Assembly (NCBI GenBank): GCA_900551465.1
Contig: URWL01000054.1
Coordinates: 1 to 9,162, forward strand
Source of the DNA: an uncultured Blautia sp.
GTDB lineage: Bacteria > Bacillota > Clostridia > Lachnospirales > Lachnospiraceae
DNA length: 9,162 nt
Direction of reading: 5' to 3'
In this document: positions 1 through 7,200 of the stretch, one piece after another
Numbering within the stretch: the first letter of the stretch is position 1
How the letters are laid out: each line of letters begins with the position of its first letter
Program-made: the position numbers and the translations under genes
The notes under the pieces: model-generated
The model's database searches: none
What the model saw: the letters and a program-made list of their open reading frames with translations, nothing else
What the model was told of the DNA's origin: nothing

Positions 1-150
1 CAGAGAGTCAGCACGATTCTGGATGCAGATCGTATTCTGGTGGTGGATGATGGACAGATTGTAGGAAACGGAACACATAAGGAGTTGTTAACTACATGTC
101 CTCTTTATCGGGAAATTGCAGAGATACAGTTGGGAAAGGAGGCAGTCTGA
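1..150 (+). CDS. ABC half-exporter, C-terminal end only (5' end outside window)
   Basis: Frame 1 is open from the window edge to TGA at 148-150 and gives the last 49 residues of an ABC exporter ATP-binding domain. The fragment begins QRVSTILDADRILVVDDG and aligns without gaps to the stretch after the H-loop of the next gene (HRLSTVRDADMILYMEDG). The first codon, CAG (Gln), therefore sits where the catalytic switch histidine normally is. Gln at this position is known from the degenerate-site subunit of heterodimeric exporters such as TM287. The gene ends one base before the next start codon, and that gene's Shine-Dalgarno lies inside this coding end, so the two should be co-transcribed. The inferred role is the partner half of a heterodimeric membrane exporter. 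Substrate, transmembrane domain and Walker motifs cannot be seen. Confidence 0.9.
   Translation, partial: QRVSTILDADRILVVDDGQIVGNGTHKELLTTCPLYREIAEIQLGKEAV
135..142 (+). promoter_or_regulatory. Ribosome binding site that fixes the ABC gene start
   Basis: AAAGGAGG lies inside the end of the upstream coding region, nine bases before ATG 152. It supports the short start over the in-frame TTG at 116 and suggests that translation of the two transporter halves is linked. Confidence 0.8.
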
Positions 151-151
151 G

Positions 152-1894
152 ATGAAGAATACAACGATATTTAAGCGCCTTTTAGGCTATCTGAAAGCAT
201 ATCGTCTGCGTCTGATCCTGGTGATTTTGTCAGCGGTTATCAGTACGGCTTTTATGGTTCTGGCACCTTTTCTTGTGGGAAAGGTGACTACAACACTTTT
301 TGCCAGCATTGCAGACGGTGTGTTTTACTGGGAAACAATCCTCTGGCTTCTGGCAGCTCTGGTTGCCCTGTATTTTGTTTCTCAGCTGTTTTCCTTTTTG
401 CAGGGATTTGGAATGGCAAAGATCACGGCTAATGTGATGCAGACCATCCGAAGAGAGATCGATGAGAAAATGCATCGTTTAAAATTGAATTATTATGACG
501 CCCATACTCATGGAGACATATTAAGTGTGATTACCAATGATGTAGACACTATCAATAATACCATCAGTCAGAATCTGACCGCGGTAGTGACTCAGGTGAC
601 AACGGCGGCAGGTGTTTTGATCATGATGCTGCTGATCAGTCCGCCATTGTCTCTGATTCCGATCATTATGGTTCCTCTGTCTCTTTTGAGCGCGGCAGGA
701 GTAATGAAGGCCAGTGAGAAATATTATGGGGAACAGCAGGAACTGCTGGGAAAACTGAACGGTTATGTAGAAGAAATGTATAATGGACAGTCAGTGGTAC
801 AGACTTTTAATTATCAGGAACGTGCAAAGAAGGCATTTGCCGGACTGAACGACGCACTGAAAACCAGTTCCAGAAAAGCAGAAACGACAGCGGGGGCAGT
901 CAGTCCGATCACAACTCTTGTAAATGATCTTGGGTATGTGCTTTGTGCAGCCGTTGGCTGTCTCTGGGCCATTGCCGGAAAAATTGCCGTAGGAAACGTG
1001 CAGGCTATGCTGGAATACACATGGCGTTTCGCGGAGCCGTTTTCTGCCATTGCAGGAATGGTAGGAAGTTTTGGAGCGGCAGCGGCAGCAGGTAATCGTA
1101 TTTTCAGTCTTCTGGATGCAGAAGAGGAGATTCCGGACAGTGAACAGTGTGTGGTTCCTGACGACCGAAGCGGACAGGTTACTTTTGAAAACGTAAAATT
1201 TGGATATACACCAGAGCACCTTCTTATGAATGGAATCAATCTGACAGTAAAGCCTGGACAGAAGGTTGCAGTGGTAGGTCCGACAGGCGCCGGAAAAACT
1301 ACCCTTATCAATCTTCTGATGCGTTTCTATGAGGTAAACGGAGGCTCCATTAAAGTAGACGGTGTCAAAATTACGGACATGACAAGAGAGGAACTTCGTA
1401 ACCGATTTGGCATGGTTCTTCAGGATACCTGGCTGTTTGAGGGGACTATTGGAGAAAATATCGGATATTCAGAAGAGAATATGCAGAGAGAAAAAATCAA
1501 AGAAGCGGCGAAATCTGCCTGTGCTCATAGCTTTATTAAAACTCTTCCGGGAGGGTATGATATGGTGCTGAGCAAAGGCGCGGAAAATATCTCTCAGGGA
1601 GAACGTCAGCTTCTGACTATTGCCCGGGCTATCGCTTCTGATCCTGAGATCATGATCCTGGATGAGGCTACTAGCAATGTAGATACACATACAGAGGTTC
1701 TGATCCAGAAAGCTATGGCAGAGCTGATGAAGGGCCGTACCAGTTTTGTGATCGCCCATCGTCTTTCTACTGTCCGGGATGCAGATATGATCCTTTATAT
1801 GGAAGACGGAGACATTAAGGAAGTGGGAAATCATGAGGAGATGATGAAGAAGAATGGAAAATATGCAGCTCTTTATATGAGTCAGTTTGCCTGA
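152..1894 (+). CDS. ABC exporter half-transporter (TMD-NBD fusion), canonical ATPase subunit
   Basis: This is a 580-residue half-transporter, normal length for the family. Residues about 1-310 form the six-helix exporter membrane domain. Residues about 345-580 form the ATP-binding domain: Walker A GPTGAGKTT at 376-384, Q-loop Gln424, signature ISQGE at 480-484, Walker B with catalytic Glu505 (LDEATSNVD) and switch His536. Glu and His are intact but the signature differs from LSGGQ. This resembles TM288-like subunits of heterodimeric exporters and complements the Gln-for-His partner just upstream. I chose ATG 152 because AAAGGAGG lies at 135-142, nine bases ahead. An upstream TTG at 116 in frame would overlap the partner and has no better site. 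By family it would export drugs, lipids or peptides by ATP hydrolysis, but the substrate cannot be read from sequence. A terminator follows. Confidence 0.95.
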   Translation: MKNTTIFKRLLGYLKAYRLRLILVILSAVISTAFMVLAPFLVGKVTTTLFASIADGVFYWETILWLLAALVALYFVSQLFSFLQGFGMAKITANVMQTIRREIDEKMHRLKLNYYDAHTHGDILSVITNDVDTINNTISQNLTAVVTQVTTAAGVLIMMLLISPPLSLIPIIMVPLSLLSAAGVMKASEKYYGEQQELLGKLNGYVEEMYNGQSVVQTFNYQERAKKAFAGLNDALKTSSRKAETTAGAVSPITTLVNDLGYVLCAAVGCLWAIAGKIAVGNVQAMLEYTWRFAEPFSAIAGMVGSFGAAAAAGNRIFSLLDAEEEIPDSEQCVVPDDRSGQVTFENVKFGYTPEHLLMNGINLTVKPGQKVAVVGPTGAGKTTLINLLMRFYEVNGGSIKVDGVKITDMTREELRNRFGMVLQDTWLFEGTIGENIGYSEENMQREKIKEAAKSACAHSFIKTLPGGYDMVLSKGAENISQGERQLLTIARAIASDPEIMILDEATSNVDTHTEVLIQKAMAELMKGRTSFVIAHRLSTVRDADMILYMEDGDIKEVGNHEEMMKKNGKYAALYMSQFA

Positions 1895-1938
1895 TATTTT
1901 AAATAAAGAAAAATACTGTATAGAAAGCGGCAGAAGTA

Positions 1939-1978
1939 AGGAAAAAGATCAGTTGGAAACTGGTCTTTTTCTTGTTTT
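1939..1978 (+). terminator. Intrinsic terminator of the ABC exporter operon
   Basis: A 12-bp stem (1942-1953 AAAAAGATCAGT with 1959-1970 ACTGGTCTTTTT, one G-U pair) closes a five-base loop and can be extended by G1941-C1971. The right arm runs into a T-rich tail. It separates the exporter from the c-di-GMP operon. The A-rich left arm means it could also stop transcription from the other direction. Confidence 0.85.
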
Positions 1979-2000
1979 ACGGAAACATATATAATATACT
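1972..2000 (+). promoter_or_regulatory. Possible sigma-A promoter for the c-di-GMP operon
   Basis: TTGTTT (1972-1977) and TATACT (1995-2000) are 17 bases apart. The -10 matches five of six consensus bases, the -35 only three. A perfect TATAAT at 1990-1995 overlaps but lacks a well-placed -35. The operon needs a promoter here because a terminator precedes it, but the exact choice is uncertain. A start near 2007 would leave little leader before ATG 2022 and would favour the ATG at 2046. Confidence 0.4.
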
Positions 2001-2021
2001 TATATTATTAGGATATATGTA

Positions 2022-4313
2022 ATGATTTTTATGGAAGAGAGTATTATGAAAGAAATGGCTGTGAAAAATAAAAATATAATGAATGGAGAGGAAACTCTTC
2101 CTGGAGAAGTTTCCTTTAATAAAAAAGGAGTTTTTTTAATCAGTTGTGCCCTTTTAGGCATTATTATGTTGTTTTTTTTCAATACCTTGTATATGAAACA
2201 AAAACTGATCGGTGAGACAAGACGATATGTTTCTGATGTGAGCACTCATGCGGTTTCCAATGTCGCATATATTTTAAAAGAAAATCATATTTGCATAGAA
2301 GAAATGGCTGACTCATTTTCCAGAATGCCGGAATTTTTGCTGACAGAGAAATTGCTGAAACGAAAAGCAGATACATGGAATCTGGATGGGATTGCTGTTA
2401 TCGGATCTGATGAGATGGAATTTTCTGAGCCAGTCTTTTGTGACTTATTTTATGAATGGATAGAAGAACATCCGGAGATGTATGAAAAAACGCTTATTTC
2501 CTATATTCCTAATCATAAAATTATTTTTTCTTCTCCGATACAAAAACAGGAGAAGACTGTTTTGATCGGGGTAAAAAATTATAGTACAGTAGAAAAACTT
2601 CTGGCTAACACCGACTTCCAGGGCAGAGGACAATCTCTGATCGTAAACAAGGAGGGAAAGGTTGTTTTCAGTCCGGAAGAAGAACAGAAAACTATTTATG
2701 ATGTGTATATCGGAAAAGGAAGTCAGAAGGAAGAGTGTCTTGGAAACCTTATCCTTGAAAAATTAAAGGAGAATTACCAGGGGATTTTTGAGGTTAAAGA
2801 CAGACAAAATTCCAGGATACTTGTGTCTGTCCGGCCATTGGATGTAAACGACTGGGTTCTTTTGACGGTAGTTCCCCAGGATATTCTCAGCAAAACCAGC
2901 ACCAGACCTATTATATATTTCATTTCCATTATTTTATTCAGCGCATGTGTTTTTATTGCTGTTCTTAGATACATATATAAATCTCAGAAAAAAATGATCC
3001 ATCAATTAAAAGATTTTGCATTTGTGGATCCTATAACAAATGGAGTGAACAGTCTGGCATTCCAGATGGAAGGCAGTAGAATGATTTCAGAGGCAGAGCC
3101 TGGCAGCTATGCGGTTGTATTCTTTAATATTATAAATTTTAAACAGGTGAACGAAAGATGGGGGATCACAGAGGGAAATAAAGTTCTGAAATACATATAC
3201 GGCAGCATGTTAGAGATACTTGCACCAGATGAATGTGCAGCAAGAAGTGAGATAGATCACTATTTCCTTTTGCTTCGTTATACCTCAGAAGATGAATTAA
3301 AAACAAGAATCTCAGATCTGGTAGAGAGAATCGATTCTTTTAAAAATTGTTCTGAGATAAAGAAGACAAAGTTTAATTTTGATTTTTCCATAGGTATATA
3401 TGTTATTGAAGACATCACAGAAGAAATACGTTTGTGCCAGGGAAAAGCCAGACGTGCAGCGGGATTTGGTCAAAGAAAAAATACATGTACTTTTTATGAT
3501 AATACACTTGTCAGAAAAGAATTGTATGATAAGCAGCTTAGTGAAATGTTTGAAACCGCTCTTGAAAAAGAAGAATTTGAGATATATCTTCAGCCTAAGG
3601 TATATTTAAACTGTGAAGAAAATCCGGCAGCAGAAGCATTGATCCGTTGGAAAAATCCGAAAGAGGGAATGATCTACCCATCTGATTTTATTCCTTTATT
3701 TGAAAAAAACGGAATGATCTGTCGTTTGGACCTTTATGTGTTTGAACATGTATGTAAACTGATGGATCTGCGAAAAAAAGAAAAGAAAGAAATATTTCCG
3801 GTTTCTGTAAATTTGTCCAGAGCACATTTAAAGACCGGAAGTATGGAATTTGTGAATCATATTATTACTCTAAAGGAAAAATATCATATCCCGGACGGCA
3901 TTTTAGAAATTGAAATGACGGAATCAATTATGATAGAAGACCATCAGCTTCCGGCTATCAAAAAGATGATAGATACCTTTCATGAGAATGGGATCTTGTG
4001 TTCGCTGGATGATTTTGGATATGGATTTTCTTCTTTGGGGATTTTGAAGGTTCTGGATATAGACGTCATTAAGCTGGACAGAAAATTCTTTATGGAAGAA
4101 AATGAAAAAACATGGTTTATTGTATCGAATTTCATAGAGCTTGCTCATGGACTGGGAATAAAGACGGTTGCCGAAGGAATTGAATATGAAGATCAGGTCC
4201 GTCATCTGAAGGAAGCCGACTGTGACATGATACAGGGATACTTTTATGGAAAACCCATGCCGCTATCTGAATTTATTTTATGGTATGAGAAAAACAGAGG
4301 GGGAGATTTATGA
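2022..4313 (+). CDS. Membrane-anchored c-di-GMP phosphodiesterase with degenerate GGDEF and intact EAL domain
   Basis: Predicted to hydrolyse cyclic-di-GMP at the membrane. From ATG 2022 it has 763 residues: TM1 about 36-56, an extracytoplasmic sensor region about 60-294 (Cache-like by layout, not proven), TM2 about 297-315, a GGDEF-type domain about 330-485, and an EAL domain about 510-755. The GGDEF domain looks dead: the motif reads EIDHY (410-414), and the metal-binding Asp positions of FDxDxF are Asn (N369, N372). The EAL domain keeps every catalytic position I can align to RocR: E538 (EAL), N597, E631, D663-D664, K684, E718 and Q738. The start is ambiguous: ATG 2022 has AGGA eight bases ahead, while ATG 2046 follows GGAAGAGAG. 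The stop overlaps the next start by four bases, so this is the first gene of a coupled operon. The signal sensed is unknown. Confidence 0.93.
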   Translation: MIFMEESIMKEMAVKNKNIMNGEETLPGEVSFNKKGVFLISCALLGIIMLFFFNTLYMKQKLIGETRRYVSDVSTHAVSNVAYILKENHICIEEMADSFSRMPEFLLTEKLLKRKADTWNLDGIAVIGSDEMEFSEPVFCDLFYEWIEEHPEMYEKTLISYIPNHKIIFSSPIQKQEKTVLIGVKNYSTVEKLLANTDFQGRGQSLIVNKEGKVVFSPEEEQKTIYDVYIGKGSQKEECLGNLILEKLKENYQGIFEVKDRQNSRILVSVRPLDVNDWVLLTVVPQDILSKTSTRPIIYFISIILFSACVFIAVLRYIYKSQKKMIHQLKDFAFVDPITNGVNSLAFQMEGSRMISEAEPGSYAVVFFNIINFKQVNERWGITEGNKVLKYIYGSMLEILAPDECAARSEIDHYFLLLRYTSEDELKTRISDLVERIDSFKNCSEIKKTKFNFDFSIGIYVIEDITEEIRLCQGKARRAAGFGQRKNTCTFYDNTLVRKELYDKQLSEMFETALEKEEFEIYLQPKVYLNCEENPAAEALIRWKNPKEGMIYPSDFIPLFEKNGMICRLDLYVFEHVCKLMDLRKKEKKEIFPVSVNLSRAHLKTGSMEFVNHIITLKEKYHIPDGILEIEMTESIMIEDHQLPAIKKMIDTFHENGILCSLDDFGYGFSSLGILKVLDIDVIKLDRKFFMEENEKTWFIVSNFIELAHGLGIKTVAEGIEYEDQVRHLKEADCDMIQGYFYGKPMPLSEFILWYEKNRGGDL

Positions 4314-6187
4314 TTAAAAGCCTGACAAGAGGTCTGTTTGGAATTGTTCTGGTAGGATTAATCAGTATCATAACTCTGAATTATTATTTTCGTTTTTCCA
4401 GAAGTCATGCCCAGCTGGAAAGAGTCTCGGAAGATTATTTTCGCCAGGTCAGTACTCTGATCAGAGAAAATCAAAATGAATTGGACACAGCTCTGGAAGA
4501 TTTTTCAAACACAAGTCTCCGGAGAGCGAAAACAGCATCCTATGTTGTAGAGCATTATCCGGAAATAGAGACCGATATCCATGAACTTAAAAAGCTTGCA
4601 GATATTCTGGAGGTAGATGAAATTCATCTGTTTGATCTTTCAGGGGAAATCTATTTTGGAACCCATCCGGAATATTATCATTTTACGTTTCAGTCAGGGG
4701 AACAAATGAATTATTTTTTGCCCATGTTAGAAGACTCTTCTCTGGAAATGTGTCAGGAGATTATGCCTAATACTGCGGAAAATAAACTGATGCAGTATGC
4801 CGCAGTCTGGAGAGAGGACAGGAAGGGAATTATACAGGTAGGTCTGGTTCCCGAAAGGGTGATGAAGATCAAAGAAGAGAATTCTTTGAACAATATTGTA
4901 TCTTTGATCCCTTCTGAAAAAGAAGCAGAATTATATATTGTTTCAAAAGAAAACGGCGATATACTTGCATCCACTAATACATCAAACAAAGAAGAGAATG
5001 CGGAGTGTATTGGGCTGCCATGGAAGGAAGCAACGTCTTCTATGGAAATGGTACATACAAAAATTGGCGGAAAAAAACATTGCGTATTTTTACAGGAGCA
5101 TCAGGATATGGTTTATATCAGAACGTACCCTTCCAGGCTTCTGATCAAAGAAATTTTTCTGGATTCAGGCTTTATTGCAGTATACATTCTGTTGTTATTT
5201 GTGATCACGGCAATTCTTCTCAGACATTATACGAACAGTAAAGTAATAAAAGGACTGAATCAGATCAACAGAGACATGAAAGACATTGAAAATGGATCGA
5301 AATCTTATGTGGAGAATATTACACAGATCCCTGAGTTAAGTGAGCTTGCAGACTCTATCAATGTAATGACAGACTCCATTCGCAGTGCTTTTCGAAATTT
5401 TTCTGTGGCAGTTGAAAAAAGTAATATACAGATGGGCATTTACGATTACAGTAAGCTGAACAGCAGATATTTTATCAGTGAACAGGTGTGGCAGATTTTA
5501 AAGCTTCATAGAAAAGAAGGAGTTTCTCCTGAAAAAAACAGAGAGATGCTCTGTGCACGTGTGGAAGAATTAAAACAGAACCTCTATGATGAAGAAAAGC
5601 ATATTTATAAACTCAATGCAGAAAATATCACATATTATGTTCATATTGAAGAGTTTGAATATGAACATAACAGGGTATTGTTATTTATAGACGCTACAAA
5701 TGAGTATACAGAAAAAGAAAAGATAATACTTGAAAGAGACAGAGATTATCTTACCAATTTATATACGAGACGTGCATTTATGGAGAAAATGGAAGAATTA
5801 TTCCAGAGTGAATCTGTGCTGAAACATGCGGCAATCCTGATGATAGATGCAGATGGACTAAAACAGGTTAATGACGAAAATGGACATCTGCTGGGAGATC
5901 AGTATCTGAAACAGATTGCTTCACTTTTTTCGGCAGACAATACAGAACAAACAATCTGTGCCCGACTGGGCGGAGACGAATTTGCTGTGCTGCTGTATGG
6001 ATACGATTCAGAACAGGAGCTTTTAAATGCGATCCAAGAGATTGAATGGAAGGATGCCAGTTATTATATGAAGCCAACAGAAGGGATAGAGATTCCTCTG
6101 CGGTTTTCTATCGGATATGCTGTATATGGAAAAGATGCAGAAGATTATCACGTCCTGCTGAAATGTGCAGATGAGCGTATGTATTAA
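4310..6187 (+). CDS. Membrane-anchored diguanylate cyclase with extracytoplasmic sensor and HAMP-like linker
   Basis: Predicted to make cyclic-di-GMP from two GTP. It has 625 residues: TM1 about 9-28, an extracytoplasmic region about 30-285 (Cache-like by layout), TM2 about 288-304, a HAMP-like helical linker about 305-362, a PAS-like segment about 365-465 (weakly supported), and a GGDEF domain from about 478. The catalytic domain is intact: DYLTNLYTRR at its start, metal Asp513 in MIDADGLKQVND, and GGDEF at 554-558. The product-inhibition I-site (RxxD, five residues ahead of GGDEF) is absent; the position reads TEQT. The protein stops right after ADERMY, shorter than usual by a few basic residues. 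ATG 4310 overlaps the previous TGA (ATGA), and a GAGGGGGA ribosome binding site lies just ahead, so translation is coupled to the opposing phosphodiesterase. A strong terminator closes the operon. Confidence 0.93.
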   Translation: MIKSLTRGLFGIVLVGLISIITLNYYFRFSRSHAQLERVSEDYFRQVSTLIRENQNELDTALEDFSNTSLRRAKTASYVVEHYPEIETDIHELKKLADILEVDEIHLFDLSGEIYFGTHPEYYHFTFQSGEQMNYFLPMLEDSSLEMCQEIMPNTAENKLMQYAAVWREDRKGIIQVGLVPERVMKIKEENSLNNIVSLIPSEKEAELYIVSKENGDILASTNTSNKEENAECIGLPWKEATSSMEMVHTKIGGKKHCVFLQEHQDMVYIRTYPSRLLIKEIFLDSGFIAVYILLLFVITAILLRHYTNSKVIKGLNQINRDMKDIENGSKSYVENITQIPELSELADSINVMTDSIRSAFRNFSVAVEKSNIQMGIYDYSKLNSRYFISEQVWQILKLHRKEGVSPEKNREMLCARVEELKQNLYDEEKHIYKLNAENITYYVHIEEFEYEHNRVLLFIDATNEYTEKEKIILERDRDYLTNLYTRRAFMEKMEELFQSESVLKHAAILMIDADGLKQVNDENGHLLGDQYLKQIASLFSADNTEQTICARLGGDEFAVLLYGYDSEQELLNAIQEIEWKDASYYMKPTEGIEIPLRFSIGYAVYGKDAEDYHVLLKCADERMY

Positions 6188-6262
6188 AAAAAAGGAGAAA
6201 AACGCGGATCAGCAGTAAGATAAAAATTGTAATCAAAGATACATAATATGCTTACGGCTTAT

Positions 6263-6305
6263 GGAGCAAGATCATTAAGAACGGAGGATCTTGCTCCGTT
6301 TTTTT
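6263..6305 (+). terminator. Intrinsic terminator of the c-di-GMP operon
   Basis: A perfect 11-bp stem, GGAGCAAGATC (6263-6273) with GATCTTGCTCC (6287-6297), has a 13-base loop and is followed by G and seven Ts. It sits between the convergent cyclase and merR genes. There is no A-tract on the left side, so it should mainly stop plus-strand transcription. Confidence 0.9.
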
Positions 6306-6312
6306 GCTAGGA

Positions 6313-7113
6313 TTATTTAATGCTCTGTACAGGAAGCTGCAGCTGGGTAATATATTCTGATTCGTCGGAGGTGGTGTGGATATCTACCCAGAGAAGCTCC
6401 AGAAGATCTCCGGTAACTTTAAGATCATGAGATTCTGCGTATTGTATCAGCTGTTGCCCCCAGTTTGTGCTTTGAGAATAACTGCCTCTGTAAGTAACAC
6501 AGAGGTAATCGCCTCCCGAAATAATATTTTTTCCATTTTCATCAATCAGAAATACAGATTGATAAGACAAAGTCTTTTTTTTAAATAAAGAGGAACGAGA
6601 GATAACAGTTCCAATTTGGTTGCTTCCTACAATATATAATCTTTCTCTGTCAAGATTGATCAGACGTTTAATAAGGAGATCCATTTCTTCCGCCGCCTGA
6701 TATCCTTCTGACAGGATGTGGCACCGACGGGGCGGAAGAGTTGTCTGCGTGATCTTGTGCAGAGGAAGATTTTGTGCAGAACGGATAGTGTTTAATCGAT
6801 GAGAAACATTTTTCTGAAGTTTCTGCAGCTGCAGCATCTGCTTCTGGATGGCTTCCTGCTCTTCTTCCAGAAGCTTCAGGGAGGAGGCAGTAGTGTGATC
6901 TTCCAGATATTCGCGAATTTGTTCCATAGTAAATCCAATGGAACGAAGATCACGGATTACATTTAATCTCCAGATGTCGTGGATGCTGTAGAGACGGTAT
7001 CCGGATTCAGACCGTTCTGGTTTTATAATACCGATTTCTTCGTAATAGCGGATGGAATCCACACCAATATCATAAAGCCTGGATATTTCACCGATTTTAA
7101 AAAATTTTTTCAT
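6313..7113 (-). CDS. MerR-family transcriptional regulator with GyrI-like effector-binding domain
   Basis: This 266-residue one-component regulator has three parts. Residues about 1-72 form the winged helix-turn-helix typical of MerR (FKIGEISRLYDIGVDSIRYY; then GIIKPERSESGYRLY). Residues about 76-112 form the dimerising coiled coil. Residues about 120-262 resemble the GyrI-like (BmrR/AraC effector) domain, with its closing strand near SEYITQLQLPV. It lacks an obvious metal-binding Cys cluster, so a small organic ligand is more likely than a metal. The start at 7113 is supported by AGGAGA (minus strand, 7128-7123), nine bases ahead. The gene is divergent from a YitT-like membrane gene, and the shared gap holds a MerR-type palindromic operator, so the protein very probably activates that gene and may control itself. 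The ligand is unknown. Confidence 0.93.
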   Translation of the reverse strand: MKKFFKIGEISRLYDIGVDSIRYYEEIGIIKPERSESGYRLYSIHDIWRLNVIRDLRSIGFTMEQIREYLEDHTTASSLKLLEEEQEAIQKQMLQLQKLQKNVSHRLNTIRSAQNLPLHKITQTTLPPRRCHILSEGYQAAEEMDLLIKRLINLDRERLYIVGSNQIGTVISRSSLFKKKTLSYQSVFLIDENGKNIISGGDYLCVTYRGSYSQSTNWGQQLIQYAESHDLKVTGDLLELLWVDIHTTSDESEYITQLQLPVQSIK

Positions 7114-7130
7114 AATGTATACTCTCCTGC

Positions 7131-7161
7131 TTGACTCTGGTATAATACCAGAGTTTATAAT
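7131..7161 (+). promoter_or_regulatory. MerR-type promoter with 19-base spacer and perfect palindromic operator
   Basis: The -35 is TTGACT (7131-7136) and the -10 is a perfect TATAAT (7156-7161). They are 19 bases apart, the over-long spacing that MerR activators correct by twisting DNA. A perfect dyad fills the spacer: ACTCTGGTAT (7134-7143), one central A, then ATACCAGAGT (7145-7154). The expected transcript start is near 7168, heading into the YitT-like gene. The adjacent merR is the obvious regulator. Confidence 0.9.
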
Positions 7162-7170
7162 GAATTCAGA

Positions 7171-7198
7171 TTTATAAAAATAGTAGAAAGGAAATCAA
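7171..7198 (-). promoter_or_regulatory. Possible minus-strand promoter for merR
   Basis: Read on the minus strand, TTGATT (7198-7193) and TATAAA (7176-7171) are 16 bases apart. Transcription from it would start near 7164 and cross the operator, so bound MerR could limit its own synthesis. The match is moderate and the region is AT-rich. Confidence 0.3.
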
Positions 7199-7200
7199 CA

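Noticed and set aside
116..151. In-frame TTG at 116 as a longer start for the second ABC gene
   Set aside because: It would overlap the partner gene by 35 bases and lacks a good ribosome site, while ATG 152 has AAAGGAGG at ideal spacing.
814..1311. Minus-strand open frame of 165 codons inside the ABC gene
   Set aside because: It lies fully antisense to a well-supported coding region, has no clear ribosome site and no recognisable protein features.
1990..1995. Perfect TATAAT as the main -10 of the c-di-GMP operon
   Set aside because: No acceptable -35 lies 16-18 bases upstream; the nearest TTG-type hexamer is only 12 bases away. The overlapping TATACT fits better.
6242..6262. Short inverted repeat CATAA/TTATG before the cyclase terminator
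   Set aside because: Only five base pairs in AT-rich sequence; not distinguishable from chance.
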